Assembly (NCBI GenBank): GCA_019054805.1
Contig: JAHQIY010000004.1
Span: forward strand, 8,378,501 to 8,442,500
Reading direction: 5' to 3'
DNA: 64,000 nucleotides
Source of the DNA: Brachionus manjavacas
Taxonomy: Eukaryota; Rotifera; Eurotatoria; Ploima; Brachionidae
Part shown: piece after piece, positions 11,902 to 22,194 of the stretch
Layout of the letters: each line of letters starts with the position of its first letter
How positions within the stretch are numbered: the stretch's first letter is position 1
Notes under the pieces: generated by a model
Database searches by the model: none
The model's input: the letters and a program-made list of their open reading frames with translations, nothing else
Told to the model about the DNA's origin: nothing
Made by a program: the position numbers and the translations under genes

Positions 11902-14025
11902 TTAGCATCTTTCAAAAACTCTATATAATTTAGATAAATCAACTAGCTTGAAAATTATTTGTTGCTCATTTTCACCGGATGGTAAGAGCATATTTACAAA
12001 AGCCTTGTACAACACATGTTCAATCATCCAACTTTCATTCATTTTGTCACTACTTTGACTCGAATTGTCAGCAATATCACAAATATCCTCTTCATACTTT
12101 AAATTTTTGATAGCAAAAAAATAGCCGATTTCTTTTGATATACAATCAAAGCACTCTTTTTCATTCTGCCATTCAACTTCAGTAGCCAAACGTATGACAA
12201 AAAGAGGCAAGTCAACCAAATCAGGTTCATAGTCCTCAATGAGCATAGGCAATGCTTCCAAAACATACCTATTCTCAGTATCGGCTTCGGCTTTTTTAGC
12301 TATTTTTATGGAAAAATAGTCATCCAATAAAGTCGACTTCGAGTACAAAAATTTAGCGCATCTTTTAGCCAGCTTTTCTTTGGGACCATCTTCTTCGGTC
12401 CATTCAGTGCGAGGATCATTCAAAGCCATGAAGGCTAAATCATACAAGTCTATCGGCTCGGACAGACGAAAATAGCCAAAATTTCCAAAGTTAAACAAGC
12501 ATATTTGGTAAAAGAGCTCTTCGGAAAGCAAGCGAGTGTTTAAAATATAAAGACCAGTCTGGTGCTGGACCAGCGCGAGCTCTCTTTCAATGCAGCCGAC
12601 AAAATTCAAATCATCTAAAACTTGTTTTAAATTTTTGCTTGAATTCTTTTCAACATTGTCCTTTAGCTCGTTCAAACTCTTGAAATTGAACAGTCTTTCC
12701 AAATTCTGTGCCCGCAGCACTGATCTACACTTATCTTGACTTGATGCCTTGCTTCTATTCATCACTTTTATTGAGTCATCCAAGGATGTTTGGTGCAAAA
12801 AAGATTCCAGTTTTCTTTCTTTGGAATCAACCCGGGTCAATTGGTAGGGATAAATTGGCTCTTTGGTCTCTGAATCTTGGCTGTCAGATTTTTTTTTTGA
12901 CTTTTGACTTTCGGATGTTCCAATAAAAGTTTCCAAAGTTAAATTTTTCACATAATAACTTCGCGAAGTGCCAGAGTCCAGCAGTTTTTCCTCAAAACTC
13001 TTTTCTATTCGACCTATGATCTCATCCTGATACAAAAATCTAACTTCATGCTTAGTCGGATGAATGTTAACATCCAAATTTTTGGCGTCAATTCTCAAAT
13101 TCATGTAAATGAACGGGTTAGTTGACTTAGGCAAGTACATTTGGAACAAATTTTGCAAAGACTTTTTGATCGGCTGACAATCGACCAGTCTTTCATTAAT
13201 AAACAAAATAAAATTAATCTGTTTTAGTTGGGTGTATCGAGAATTGGTCATGTAAGCCATCATATCGAATTTAAGCTTTTCATCAAAATCAATTGAGATT
13301 CTCTCAAGCTCCTTTTTTAAATCAGCACCATGGACAATTCCGATCGCATCTTGCAGATACTTTTCATTTTCAATGCTGCGAGTGGCACAGCCAGGAGTCT
13401 TCAAATCCATTGAGGATTCACCCATGCGCTTTAAATAAAAGCCTACATGGTAGTTGTGAATTGCGTAGCGAGACACTACCTCGTAAATTTTGGAAAATTC
13501 ATCCGAACCTCCTTTAAGGGCATTTCGTCTAATAGACGAATTATAGAATAAATCCTCGACTATTATTTGAGTTCCTGTGGAAGCAGCTGCACAAGGTTTG
13601 ATACCATCTTTCGTCAGCTTGCCATCCGAATAGATTGCTTTGAACGCACATGGACTGTCTTGGGTCTTGGTAATGATGGTTAGTCGAGATACATGGCTTA
13701 TGCTTGCAAGAGCCTCTCCCCGGAAGCCAAAAGTGTTGATTGATTTCAAGTCTTCGAACTCTTTTAGTTTAGAAGTGGTGAAGCGTTCGCAGACAATTTT
13801 CAAGTCTTCTTTGTTGATGCCACAGCCATTGTCGCTGATATGAATTAGTTTAAGACCTCCATCCTTGATTTGAATGTTGACTGATGTAGAGCCGGCATCA
13901 AGACAATTTTCAATTAGTTCTTTTAGGGCGTTGAAAGGGCGCTGGATGATTTCACCAGCCGCGATTCGATTTACCAATTGAGGGTCTAAGGGTTTTATGC
14001 GTTTGTTAGTATTTTCAGAGGACAT
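11902..14025 (-). CDS. MLH1: DNA mismatch repair protein MLH1 (707 aa, single exon)
   Basis: MutL homologue; pairs with PMS-type partners to process mismatches found by MutS complexes, and with MLH3 in meiotic crossovers. The N-terminal GHKL ATPase is complete: LVNRIAAGEIIQRP at 17-30, ELIEN with the ATP-contacting E36 and N40, DNGCG at 65-69, and FTTSKL...TFGFRGEALASISH at 82-111. The Mlh1-specific C-terminal region ends in FERC, the conserved MLH1 terminus that completes the PMS2 endonuclease site in other species. Human MLH1 is 756 aa; the linker near residues 370-430 is low-complexity. The whole gene is one uninterrupted frame, unlike NUP88 or VDAC here. Its ATG lies 38 bp after the PET117 stop on the same strand. 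Confidence 0.95.
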   Translation of the reverse strand: MSSENTNKRIKPLDPQLVNRIAAGEIIQRPFNALKELIENCLDAGSTSVNIQIKDGGLKLIHISDNGCGINKEDLKIVCERFTTSKLKEFEDLKSINTFGFRGEALASISHVSRLTIITKTQDSPCAFKAIYSDGKLTKDGIKPCAAASTGTQIIVEDLFYNSSIRRNALKGGSDEFSKIYEVVSRYAIHNYHVGFYLKRMGESSMDLKTPGCATRSIENEKYLQDAIGIVHGADLKKELERISIDFDEKLKFDMMAYMTNSRYTQLKQINFILFINERLVDCQPIKKSLQNLFQMYLPKSTNPFIYMNLRIDAKNLDVNIHPTKHEVRFLYQDEIIGRIEKSFEEKLLDSGTSRSYYVKNLTLETFIGTSESQKSKKKSDSQDSETKEPIYPYQLTRVDSKERKLESFLHQTSLDDSIKVMNRSKASSQDKCRSVLRAQNLERLFNFKSLNELKDNVEKNSSKNLKQVLDDLNFVGCIERELALVQHQTGLYILNTRLLSEELFYQICLFNFGNFGYFRLSEPIDLYDLAFMALNDPRTEWTEEDGPKEKLAKRCAKFLYSKSTLLDDYFSIKIAKKAEADTENRYVLEALPMLIEDYEPDLVDLPLFVIRLATEVEWQNEKECFDCISKEIGYFFAIKNLKYEEDICDIADNSSQSSDKMNESWMIEHVLYKAFVNMLLPSGENEQQIIFKLVDLSKLYRVFERC

Positions 14026-14063
14026 TTTAACAAAGAGTATTTTTATAATTTATTAAGTTTTAT

Positions 14064-14330
14064 TTAATCGTTTTTTTGGCTTAAATTTTGTGCCAATTCA
14101 GCTTGTTCTTTGAGTAAGAGAAGATTTTGTTGTTTAGTTGATCGCCTCTCAATGTCTCGAAACACTCCTTGTCTAACTCGCTACAAAAATAAATTTAATT
14201 GCTTTAATTAGAATTTTTATTAAAGAAAAGTTACAGTTCTTTCTTCTTGCTGATAGTGATGGACTCTGTAGATTATGTATCCTGATATCAAAGAAGAAAT
14301 GACAAAAGTCAATTTAGCTTTGTTAACCAT
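14064..14330 (-). CDS. PET117: Cytochrome c oxidase assembly factor PET117 (2 exons, 70 aa)
   Basis: Small single-pass mitochondrial protein that helps assemble complex IV, linked in other species to COX15/heme a synthesis. Exon 1 is 14330-14235, exon 2 is 14180-14064, with a 54-bp intron and a phase-0 junction. The product starts MVNKAKLTFVISSLISGYII, a short hydrophobic segment, then HHYQQEERTRVRQGVFRDIE and a charged tail ending NLSQKND. Human PET117 (81 aa) has the same layout, with a membrane segment followed by RDGVIRDIERQIRKKENIRLL. The assignment rests on that RxGVxRDIER block plus size and topology. It lies directly upstream of MLH1. Confidence 0.85.
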
Positions 14331-16800
14331 TTAAAATTAGCTAATAAAATTTAAAATTATTCTAAATAAAAATATATTTAAATTTATTTTGTTTATGTAT
14401 TCAATCAGGATTTGCAATGTTGCTTCATAAATTCTGAATAAAATTCAAGTTAGTTAGTAAGCACCATCTATTTTAAAATCAATTTTGAATGTAGAATGAT
14501 TTTTTATTTTCATTACCGTTTTTTTTTTTAATTAAAGTTGACAATTAAAAAGGATGCATTTAAAGAGTTTATATTCACTTTTGATTAATAATCGAATGAC
14601 AAGCTTCTTTAAAAAGATTCTTAGGCTATTTTCAGTCAAGAATAAACTAAGCTCAAAAATAAATAATAAAATACTTTAACCAAAAAATTATGGTTTCTGA
14701 GCTAGTTCTAAATTTTTTTAATTATTTGTATAATCATCTACATATTCTATTTCGCAGAAATTAATTTTAAATTACAGAAAAAAAATCAGATTTATAAAAT
14801 TTGTCCATGTTCGACACAGAAAAAAAAAGTTTTTGTGCTGATTATCATTAAAGTTTATGAAATTCAGTACAAAAATATATTTTTCGAAAAATTAAGATTA
14901 ATAATAAATAAAAATAAACAAAAAATGCTTGTTTTTTGCACTGTTCTTTACTAAAAATTAAATGTTAAGTTTTTTCTTAAAATCATTAAAATCAGTAATC
15001 AAATAAAAATTTTCAAAAGTGATAATCATAATAATTTCAAAAATTGTTAATTAAAAAATTTTTTTTTGAATTAATCAACTTTATGCCTTAAATTTTTTAG
15101 AAAGATTTTGTCCAACTGAGACTTGTATTGTGCTCAAACAATTCAAGTTTTTCAATTTGAATATTTCATTTAACTGTTTCTTTTAAAATTAAAAAAATAT
15201 GAAATAAAAATTTTAATTAAAAATAGACAAGTATTGCAAATAAATAAATAAAAAATAATCTCTAATGTACGAAATAATTGTTTAGATTCATTGATTTATA
15301 CTTTATTTTATTTTTTTAAAATCAAAAATCAATATTCGAAAAAAATGTTTAAAATATATTGAATTTTCAAAAAATTAAAAGTTAAAAATTCAAAAATTCT
15401 GTTCGACAATTCTCTTCAAATTTGTTTCCAAAAATTTCAACAAAAAATAAAACACTGGATTAAAGATATTTCAATTTAAAAAAAAACGGAAAGACTATCA
15501 AATGATTTAAGTAAAAGAGACATTTTGAATTTAACCCTGAATAATTAATTTTTAATAATAAAAATAGTTCTTATTTCGGCTTTTTTTACTTAATATATCA
15601 TTGAAAAATCTTGTCATTTAATAGACTCTTTTCTTTTGAGTTACATTTGGTTCATATAGGATCTAAAACAATAACAGTTCACATAAATTTTAATAGCCGT
15701 GAAAAATATTTTCAGTTGTACCATAACTCAGTTCGTGATCAGTTTGTTGGTTTTTTTTTAATTTAAAAAAAAAAGGTTAAATTTAAGATTTAAAAGAACT
15801 TAAAGTACTGAAGTAGGATTCAGTCGAAAATTTTTTTTAATACAAACAAAAATAAAAATATTTAATCTTTTGGTTGTATATTTTTTTTTATACAACTTTA
15901 TTCTTTAAATTAGATTTAAATTGAAAAGGTTGGTGATTATCGTCTGAAATTTTCTTTCAGAGTTGGTCTTTTTGTCTTAGTCATGGACAAAAGATTTTTT
16001 TGGTTTAAAATAAAAACATTTGTTAATCTTAAATAATAATTATTTGAAACTTTTAACTCATCCTTTAACAATTAATATCAAAAATTTGTGGTTCGACCGG
16101 GCTGATTGGAATCTTGTAGGGATTAGAGAAGAAGTAAAAGAATAAACTGGATGATTAAGTTTTATTGATTAACTACTTTTGTGATTTTAAAGAAAACAAA
16201 CTGAAACTAATGATAAAATTTAATTAATGATATACTATCTGTTACGATATTGTTATCGTTTTAAATTGATAATATCAGCTAAATTAAAATAAAATAAGCA
16301 TTTAAAATGATATTTAAGATTCAAGTTAAGTTTAAACATATCTAAAATTTTTATACAAGTTTTAAATTGAACACGGATTATTAATCACGTTTAATTCCAC
16401 AAATTTAAAAAAAATTTAAAATTAAAATTCTGAAATTTCTAAAATATTTAAAATATAATTATCGATGATCTCAAAAAATGAATAAATATTTTGAAATTTA
16501 AAAAAAATTTTAATTTAGAAAATAAATTCTCGCTCTAGACCAATTCATTTAAATTTTGTATGTTTAAAATTTTGTCACAAATAAATTAAGTTAAAGATGA
16601 GTAAAAATTTATCAAAGGCATGTGATTTGATGTTTCTTTATCTTTGATGTTGCATTTTTTAGAAAAAGATTCAAATATTTTAGCGCAAATTTCAAATAAA
16701 TTTATTTAAAAAATTTTTTTTCTTATATTAAAAAATAATTACTAAAAAAGTGTAATGGGGTAAATAGTCATCAATCAAAATTTAGATTTAGATAAATAAA
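14331..16800. other. Gene-free spacer
   Basis: About 2.5 kb of A/T-rich sequence between PET117 and the lipase gene. I found no frame with family signatures, no tRNA and no paired inverted repeats that stand out from the poly-A/T background. Confidence 0.5.
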
Positions 16801-18402
16801 CTATTCTAAAAGATATGAAAAATAAATGAAACCAGTAACTAAAATAAAATAATTGACTATAAGAATGGAACTAGACTTGTTACAATACATGTCATTAAAA
16901 TGGTAGTGATCAGTTATGGCATATGGCAAGTTTTCTTCAAGCAGCCTGTTTAAATAATTGCACATCAATATTGCTGTCTCGTCGCCACCAATGCAATTGA
17001 ACTTAATCAAGTCTTTACTAAAATAATGAGCCATATTCTTGACAAATTTTCTCAAAAAACTTTCAAAATTATCAATGCTTTTCTCTTTAGTTGCGTATAT
17101 GTTTTGAATGTCACTCCATTTTATCAAGAGAAAGTTTGTGTTATTGGACTCGTCTGGTCTAAACGACTCCATCCATTCATTCGATCTTTTTTTTGTCTTG
17201 TAACCCTCAATTAAAAAATTTAAACTGCAATTTTTTCCACTGCAAAAATTCCTAAACTCTTTCAAATACTCAAGATTATTTACATTTAAAAAAAAACTCT
17301 CATTCTTGTTGACAAAATCAAAATATTTAACTTGCACTGATTCACAAACATGTGGACTCAAATTTTTCTCAATCGATTCTATTTCATGATCCGGATTTGT
17401 ATAGTCTAAAAAATAAATACGATTGATACCATCATTTAACTCGATCTCACTCTTAAAGCCCATTTTGTTTGTGTGACAGTGAAAGCACTTTTTCTTCAAA
17501 AATGACTCATAGTTATCACATCTGAAAGCGTCAAACTTGGCACATCTGGACAAAATTGAATCAATAAAATATTCATGGGCTTTGCTGTGGCTACACTTTA
17601 CCAAGTCGAACACATTTACCAATATTCTATTGATAGAATTTTTTTTCATCGGTTCTTTGCACAACAATACTGGCAATCTAATTTCGTTGGTCTTGAGACA
17701 ACCAGGTTGGGTTTTGGCATCATTCACATAATAATCACTATGACCGATTGGAGTCTGTATTCCCAGATTAACTGAAGTGTGTATTACATCCACATAATTG
17801 GCATCTTGGGTCGATAGACGCTTTTCAGGCCTCAAGCTCTCAAAACACGGTCCAGCAGGATCCAGACCTGAAATTCGCTCGAAAACCACTCCTTTCTTTA
17901 ACTTTATGTATTTGCTAATAAATCCGCACATGTGGGCTCCCAGGCTGTGGCCTATACAATGGATATTCTTCAGCAATAGTGATGAGTTGTTCAATTGCGA
18001 CAAATCGATTAGCGCTTGTCCAAACAGCTCGGATGTTTTTGGTATATTTTGAATTGAATGAACATAGCCAATGTTCAGATCAAATTTCCATGTAGACCTT
18101 TCGGACCAGTCCATGGCAAAGACCTTAACACAAGAAGCTGTGTACAACAGTCTGTCCTTCATGTCTATTACCCATTCGTCTTGTCCAGAGCTGCCAAATC
18201 CGTGTATAACTACGTAAATAATACACGGCTTGGAGCTGAGTGCTTGATAAAAGTGCTGTAGGTTTTGATTTCTTGAAATGTTTGTCCGTGGGTCGATTAC
18301 AATCGGATCAAAAGGTGTAATGGTTGAGTAAAAATAAATTAAAATACAATCGCCAATAGCTAATATTTGTGAAATGAAAAGTATTAGAAGATAAATAATC
18401 AT
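16801..18402 (-). CDS. Secreted/anchored PNLIP-family lipase (533 aa, single exon)
   Basis: Neutral lipase of the pancreatic-lipase family, expected to hydrolyse triacylglycerol or phospholipid outside the cell. The first ~16 residues (MIIYLLILFISQILAI) look like a signal peptide. The nucleophile elbow is GHSLGAH with Ser153; Asp181 lies in SGLDPAGPCFE; His272 lies in KCSHSKAHEYF. This is the family triad in order. VVIHGFGSSGQDEW at 64-77 supplies the oxyanion region. The lid between the paired cysteines after PGC (235-248) is short, as in phospholipase-A1-type members. After residue 330 there is no clear PLAT domain. The protein ends in a hydrophobic stretch (SSILIVNYFILVTGFIYFSY), suggesting a GPI signal or C-terminal membrane anchor. 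No intron. I cannot name an orthologue. Confidence 0.88.
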   Translation of the reverse strand: MIIYLLILFISQILAIGDCILIYFYSTITPFDPIVIDPRTNISRNQNLQHFYQALSSKPCIIYVVIHGFGSSGQDEWVIDMKDRLLYTASCVKVFAMDWSERSTWKFDLNIGYVHSIQNIPKTSELFGQALIDLSQLNNSSLLLKNIHCIGHSLGAHMCGFISKYIKLKKGVVFERISGLDPAGPCFESLRPEKRLSTQDANYVDVIHTSVNLGIQTPIGHSDYYVNDAKTQPGCLKTNEIRLPVLLCKEPMKKNSINRILVNVFDLVKCSHSKAHEYFIDSILSRCAKFDAFRCDNYESFLKKKCFHCHTNKMGFKSEIELNDGINRIYFLDYTNPDHEIESIEKNLSPHVCESVQVKYFDFVNKNESFFLNVNNLEYLKEFRNFCSGKNCSLNFLIEGYKTKKRSNEWMESFRPDESNNTNFLLIKWSDIQNIYATKEKSIDNFESFLRKFVKNMAHYFSKDLIKFNCIGGDETAILMCNYLNRLLEENLPYAITDHYHFNDMYCNKSSSILIVNYFILVTGFIYFSYLLE

Positions 18403-19268
18403 TGCTATCTTATGTTTTTTAAATCTTGAAATTTCATGACTCTATTTGTAGTTTTTATTAGCCTTTAAAAGTATAATTATGGTTTAAAATTTCAATACAA
18501 TATTTCTTTTAAATTGAAATTTTAAATTCATAAATTTATTTACCTGGTCACATAAAATTGGTTTTGAGGGTTCTATGTTTTATTTGATTTACAAATTGAA
18601 ATTTTATTCAAGGCCTAATCTGATAGAATATTAATGTGCAAACAAGGATTTGTTGTAATTGGAGACTGATGGAAACTTATTAAGTAACTTTGCGATAAAC
18701 AAAAAATTTCCTCTCAAATGTTGTTTTTATTTTACTTTATTTTTGTAATGAATTTTAATAAAAAAACCATGACTACAATTTCTCTCACATTTATTGTTAC
18801 ATAACTTCTTGTCAGCATAAATAATTTTAGTAAAATTTTAATTGTTCAAAGATTTATTTCTAATATTATTAAAAATAATAGTTTAAATGAGTTGTTTCAA
18901 TTTTTATTATGTCAAATGACTGAATGATCTTTTAAATCTAGTTTATAAGCCGAAAAATTCTTAAGAATTTTTTGAATTGAAAAAAAAGAACATAACGCAG
19001 CCGACTTTTTGATTATTTTACCTATTTCAACTCATTCTCATCAAATAATACCAAAAGAATACAAGTTATTCAGAACTCAGTAGTTCGGTCTTTTTAAAAT
19101 ATAAAAAATGATGTTTCCTACGACAAAACACATTACCAGACCTTTAATAAATAATCAAACAAATCTCTTGAAATTTTAGTAACTGAGTCATTTTGCTTAA
19201 TTTTTTTCAAGCTGCTCAATGAATATTGATTTTTTTAAAAGCCTAATTATTTCACTTTATTTCCTTAA
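18403..19268. other. Spacer upstream of lipase
   Basis: A/T-rich, no gene. It includes a short LINE fragment at 19005-19110 and ends at the target duplication of the next Mutator-like element. Confidence 0.45.
19005..19110 (+). mobile_element. LINE reverse-transcriptase fragment
   Basis: Nucleotides with CAAGTTATTCAGAACTCAGT and the following TTCGGTCTTTTT resemble 54195-54250 and 55125-55185, the region just before the conserved 3' coding block of the LINE copies near 54-55 kb. It is short and broken by stops. Confidence 0.45.
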
Positions 19269-19965
19269 GGCTACTATTTAATCCAGTAGCAAAAATAATT
19301 AAACTAGTAGCAAATTTAATAAAAAATCGTAGCAAATATTACACGTAGTAAATTAAATAAAAAAGTAGTAAAAAAAGGTTGTTAATAGTAAAATAAATTA
19401 ATTAGTAGCAAAAGTATTTTTTCAATAGAAAACATAAATTAATTTAATTTTTGATTGATAACTGCTTAATTATCAATTACTCAATATAATTGATATATCA
19501 CTTATTAATAACACTACTCAATTATCACTTATTAATGTATATAATGTAAAAAATATTGGAAATTTAACAAATCTGAAAATTTAAAAACTAAAAATGAATT
19601 TATTATAACACCAGAACAAGACGATTTCAAAGTGTTTTTTACCACAAAACAACTTATCAAATTCACAATTCAGTCTGATCACATAGCAGCAGATGCAACA
19701 TTCAAATTGATTTGGTTGAACTATCCAGTGTTACTAGTTACTAAAAAGAGGCCGTCCTAGAAAAAATCCATAAAATAACACTAAACAACATTTCTAAATA
19801 ATGTGTGAATTTTTTTATTAATAAATATTTGATTTAATAATTTACTATTTTTTTTATTTTTTTTACTACTGATAAATTTATTTTGCTACTTTTACTAATG
19901 AATTTTTGCTTTTATTTTCTTTGCTACGAATTTAATTATTTTTACTACGAAAATAATTTGTAGCC
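19269..19965 (+). mobile_element. Mutator-like element, internally deleted, with TSD
   Basis: Perfect end motif GGCTAC...GTAGCC, flanked on both sides by ATTTCCTTAA (19259-19268 and 19966-19975), a 9-10-bp duplication as expected for Mutator-like elements. Both ends carry arrays of GTAGCAAA-type motifs, direct at the left and inverted at the right. Inside, the frame ending at 19760 encodes DHIAADATFKLIWLNYPVLL, which fits the start of the MULE DDE domain (ADATFK..W..YPVLLV). The rest of the transposase is missing, so this is a deletion derivative of a MULE. The two ends are divergent outside the motifs, so it is not young. Confidence 0.78.
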
Positions 19966-20044
19966 ATTTCCTTAATGATCCGTCTAATTTTTAAATCTCT
20001 GGAACAAATCATCCTTTTTTCAATTTTTTTTTTGTAATTTTTGT

Positions 20045-20100
20045 TTTTGTAAAATCTGAGGGAGCTATAGTTTGTAAAAAAAATAAATAAATACAATAAT
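20045..20100 (+). mobile_element. LINE 3' tail remnant
   Basis: TCTGAGGGAGCTATAGTTTG followed by AAATAAATAAATA resembles the reverse complement of the LINE tail split by the foldback element at 46533-47534. Confidence 0.5.
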
Positions 20101-20139
20101 ATAAATCTTGAGCAAATTATCCATTTTATTTTTGGTATT

Positions 20140-20555
20140 TTAATTCACTTTTAAAAAGTGTTGTAAAAGCAGATAAGCGCCTTCCCCATTATACACGGTT
20201 ATTGCTAAAACACGGATCACCTGTTTTTAGTAAAACACTGACCAACCCTTAAATCTGAAAGGAATAATAAACAAAATAAAATAAACTCCGTTCAAGTATT
20301 TTTTATGCTCTTTCACGTGAAATTGAGATCTAAGCCGTATGACATTTAGTTTTTGCTGCACAGATCTTTCGAATAAAAAATAAACAAAAAATTAACTGTT
20401 AACTTTTTTTTGCCAGAACCAAAGGCTCGCCTTCCGGCGCCCACCACTTTCCTGGTGCTACTTTTTTTGTTATTATTCCTTCCATATTTAAGGGTTGGTC
20501 AGTGTTTTAGTAATAACCTTATACACTAGGATAGAAAAGGGACAATTTAAGAATA
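20140..20555 (+). repeat. SINE 3' part, interrupted by a TIR element
   Basis: Segments 20150-20196 and 20527-20550 together match 48262-48325 (AAAAGNAGATRAGCGCC, then CACTAGGATAGAA(A/T)AGGGACAAT). The SINE at 48031-48325 is uninterrupted there. Here it is split by the element at 20197-20518. Confidence 0.65.
20197..20518. mobile_element. 322-bp TIR element with 8-bp TSD TTATACAC
   Basis: TTATACAC occurs at 20189-20196 and 20519-20526. The ends are inverted: GGTTATTGCTAAAACAC at left and GGTTATTACTAAAACAC (reverse complement) at right, followed further in on both by CTGACCAACCCTTAAAT. No coding capacity. The left end is close to the left end of the 1-kb foldback element at 46533 (GCTAAAACACGGAYCACCTG), so the two belong to one family. 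An 8-bp duplication with GG...CC ends is compatible with hAT, P or Merlin superfamilies; I cannot choose. Confidence 0.8.
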
Positions 20556-20629
20556 AAGCTATTAAGACTAAAATTTAGGTTTTTACAATTTTTCCTATTA
20601 ATCTGTTAGAAATTTATCTGAGAATAATC

Positions 20630-20880
20630 TATCTAAAATCGCAGAGAAAATATCTCACCATGACTTCAAATCTCGATCTTTTCTTTCTTTATCTACATCT
20701 GATCAACCAAATGATAGATGGAACTCCCTAAAAAACTCGATTTTAAGTATAATAGATTCAATTGCACCAAATAAAAAAGTTAAAATTGATAATAAAAATT
20801 CTTTAAGCCCATGGTCAGACAAAAAAATTAATTCTCTTTCTAAAATACGGGATGGTTTTTATAAGTCGGATTAAAAAGTA
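20630..20880 (+). mobile_element. LINE ORF fragment upstream of reverse transcriptase
   Basis: The frame encodes DQPNDRWNSLKNSILSIIDS, then IAPNKKVKIDNK and SPWSDKKINSLSKIRDGFYK. This pattern (W..L...I...AP.K..K...PW....I..L...RD..YK) is typical of the region between the endonuclease and the reverse transcriptase in CR1/Jockey-like LINEs. It stops at 20870 and has no neighbours of the same copy. Confidence 0.55.
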
Positions 20881-21352
20881 CAATTTAGTCCGATTTTAGT
20901 GATAAAATTACAAATAGCAACATTTTTTTATAGAATTGTGACATGTCGTTAGTATCGAACACTGAAAATTGGCATTTTTGGGCCTGATGGTATTGTATTT
21001 TGATATTGAAATTTATTTACATGAAATTTTTTTTTTCATTTTTTAAAATTGAAGAAAAAATTAATCTATTAACTTGGCTAAAGGAATCAAAAAATAACCA
21101 TGCTTTCAATCACAAAAATTTTCAAAAAATAACCAAGACCAAATTTAAACTATTTGAAAATTACCAATCCTCTAAAATAAATGATTGACTATTCATCTTA
21201 TAGATTTAAAAGGATGCATTTCGAGTGGCAAATTGAAGTTCATCATCAAATTTAATTTACAAATAAACAATTTTAGACTTAAAAAATAGGTTTTTTCTAT
21301 TATTTATTTAATAATATATGACTTAACTTTATATTAAACCTGATTTGTTTTA
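20881..21352. other. Spacer with no recognised gene
   Basis: A/T-rich. The 62-codon frame at 21000-21188 is Lys/Asn/Phe-rich with no family signal and is probably chance. Confidence 0.4.
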
Positions 21353-21876
21353 GTGTTGGATACGGTCAAGACAAACGGGTCCATTACACGGACTGTTTTT
21401 TGCAGTCATTTAGCCGGTCAGTCAGGCGGTCTGTTTTTTGGACCGCCAAAATAAACGGTCTAAAACGGACTAGAAAATACGGACGGTCAAAAATACGGCC
21501 AAATTTTTGGCGATAAACCACTTAAATTGATATTTTTTTTGAAAAACTGTTTTTAATTTTTTAAAAAAAAACTTATTAAAATGATGAAAATGTAGTAAAA
21601 AATTTTCTTAATTTATTTTAAAAAATTTATTAAAATTTTTTATTTTATTTTTCAAAATTTTACAAAAATTTTAGTGACTGCCTGCCAATAAGTTGGCCAG
21701 TCATTTGGCCACCCGTATTCTTTAGACCGTTCATTTGGTGGTCCAAAAATTAGACCGCCTGGCTGACCGGGCAGACAAATGACCGTCCGCTTAAAGGTTG
21801 TCCGGCTAATGCGGACACGGTCACGGTTTCTGAAAATATTGACCGGTCAAGTGTCCGCTTGTACGGATCCCAACAC
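21353..21876. mobile_element. 524-bp TIR element flanked by TA, CGGTC-rich ends
   Basis: GTGTTGGATACGG at the left matches GTGTTGGGATCCG (reverse complement) at the right; TA sits on both outer sides (21351-21352, 21877-21878). Both arms are unusually G/C-rich and contain many CGGTC/GACCG and GGACCGCC words, while the middle is A/T-rich. No coding capacity. A partial copy of its left arm lies at 33495-33620. Confidence 0.7.
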
Positions 21877-22194
21877 TAATTAATCTTTCACTAGGAAGAA
21901 AATTGATTGAATTTTTATCTGATTTTGAATTTTAAAAATTAAATTTTTTTCGCTTTAAATGATTAAAATATGATTTAAAGCGCTTGTATGAGCTATGATT
22001 TGGATAACTTAATGCGGATTTGAATTTGTCTTTTAAGTTTTCAAATAAAGATTTTAAAAGAATCATTTTAAGATCAACTAGAAAAAAAAAATTGTTTTTT
22101 AAATTAAAATAGTTAATAAAAATTTTATGTTTAATTAAAAAAAATTGAGTATAATTTTTGATATATTTACTTTATTAACTGAATAAATAGCAAA

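Noticed and set aside
12708-13843. Plus-strand frames inside MLH1
   Set aside because: Shadows of the minus-strand MLH1 coding sequence, which has full family conservation.
17026-18261. Plus-strand frames inside the lipase gene
   Set aside because: Antisense shadows; no family signal and the minus strand encodes a complete lipase.
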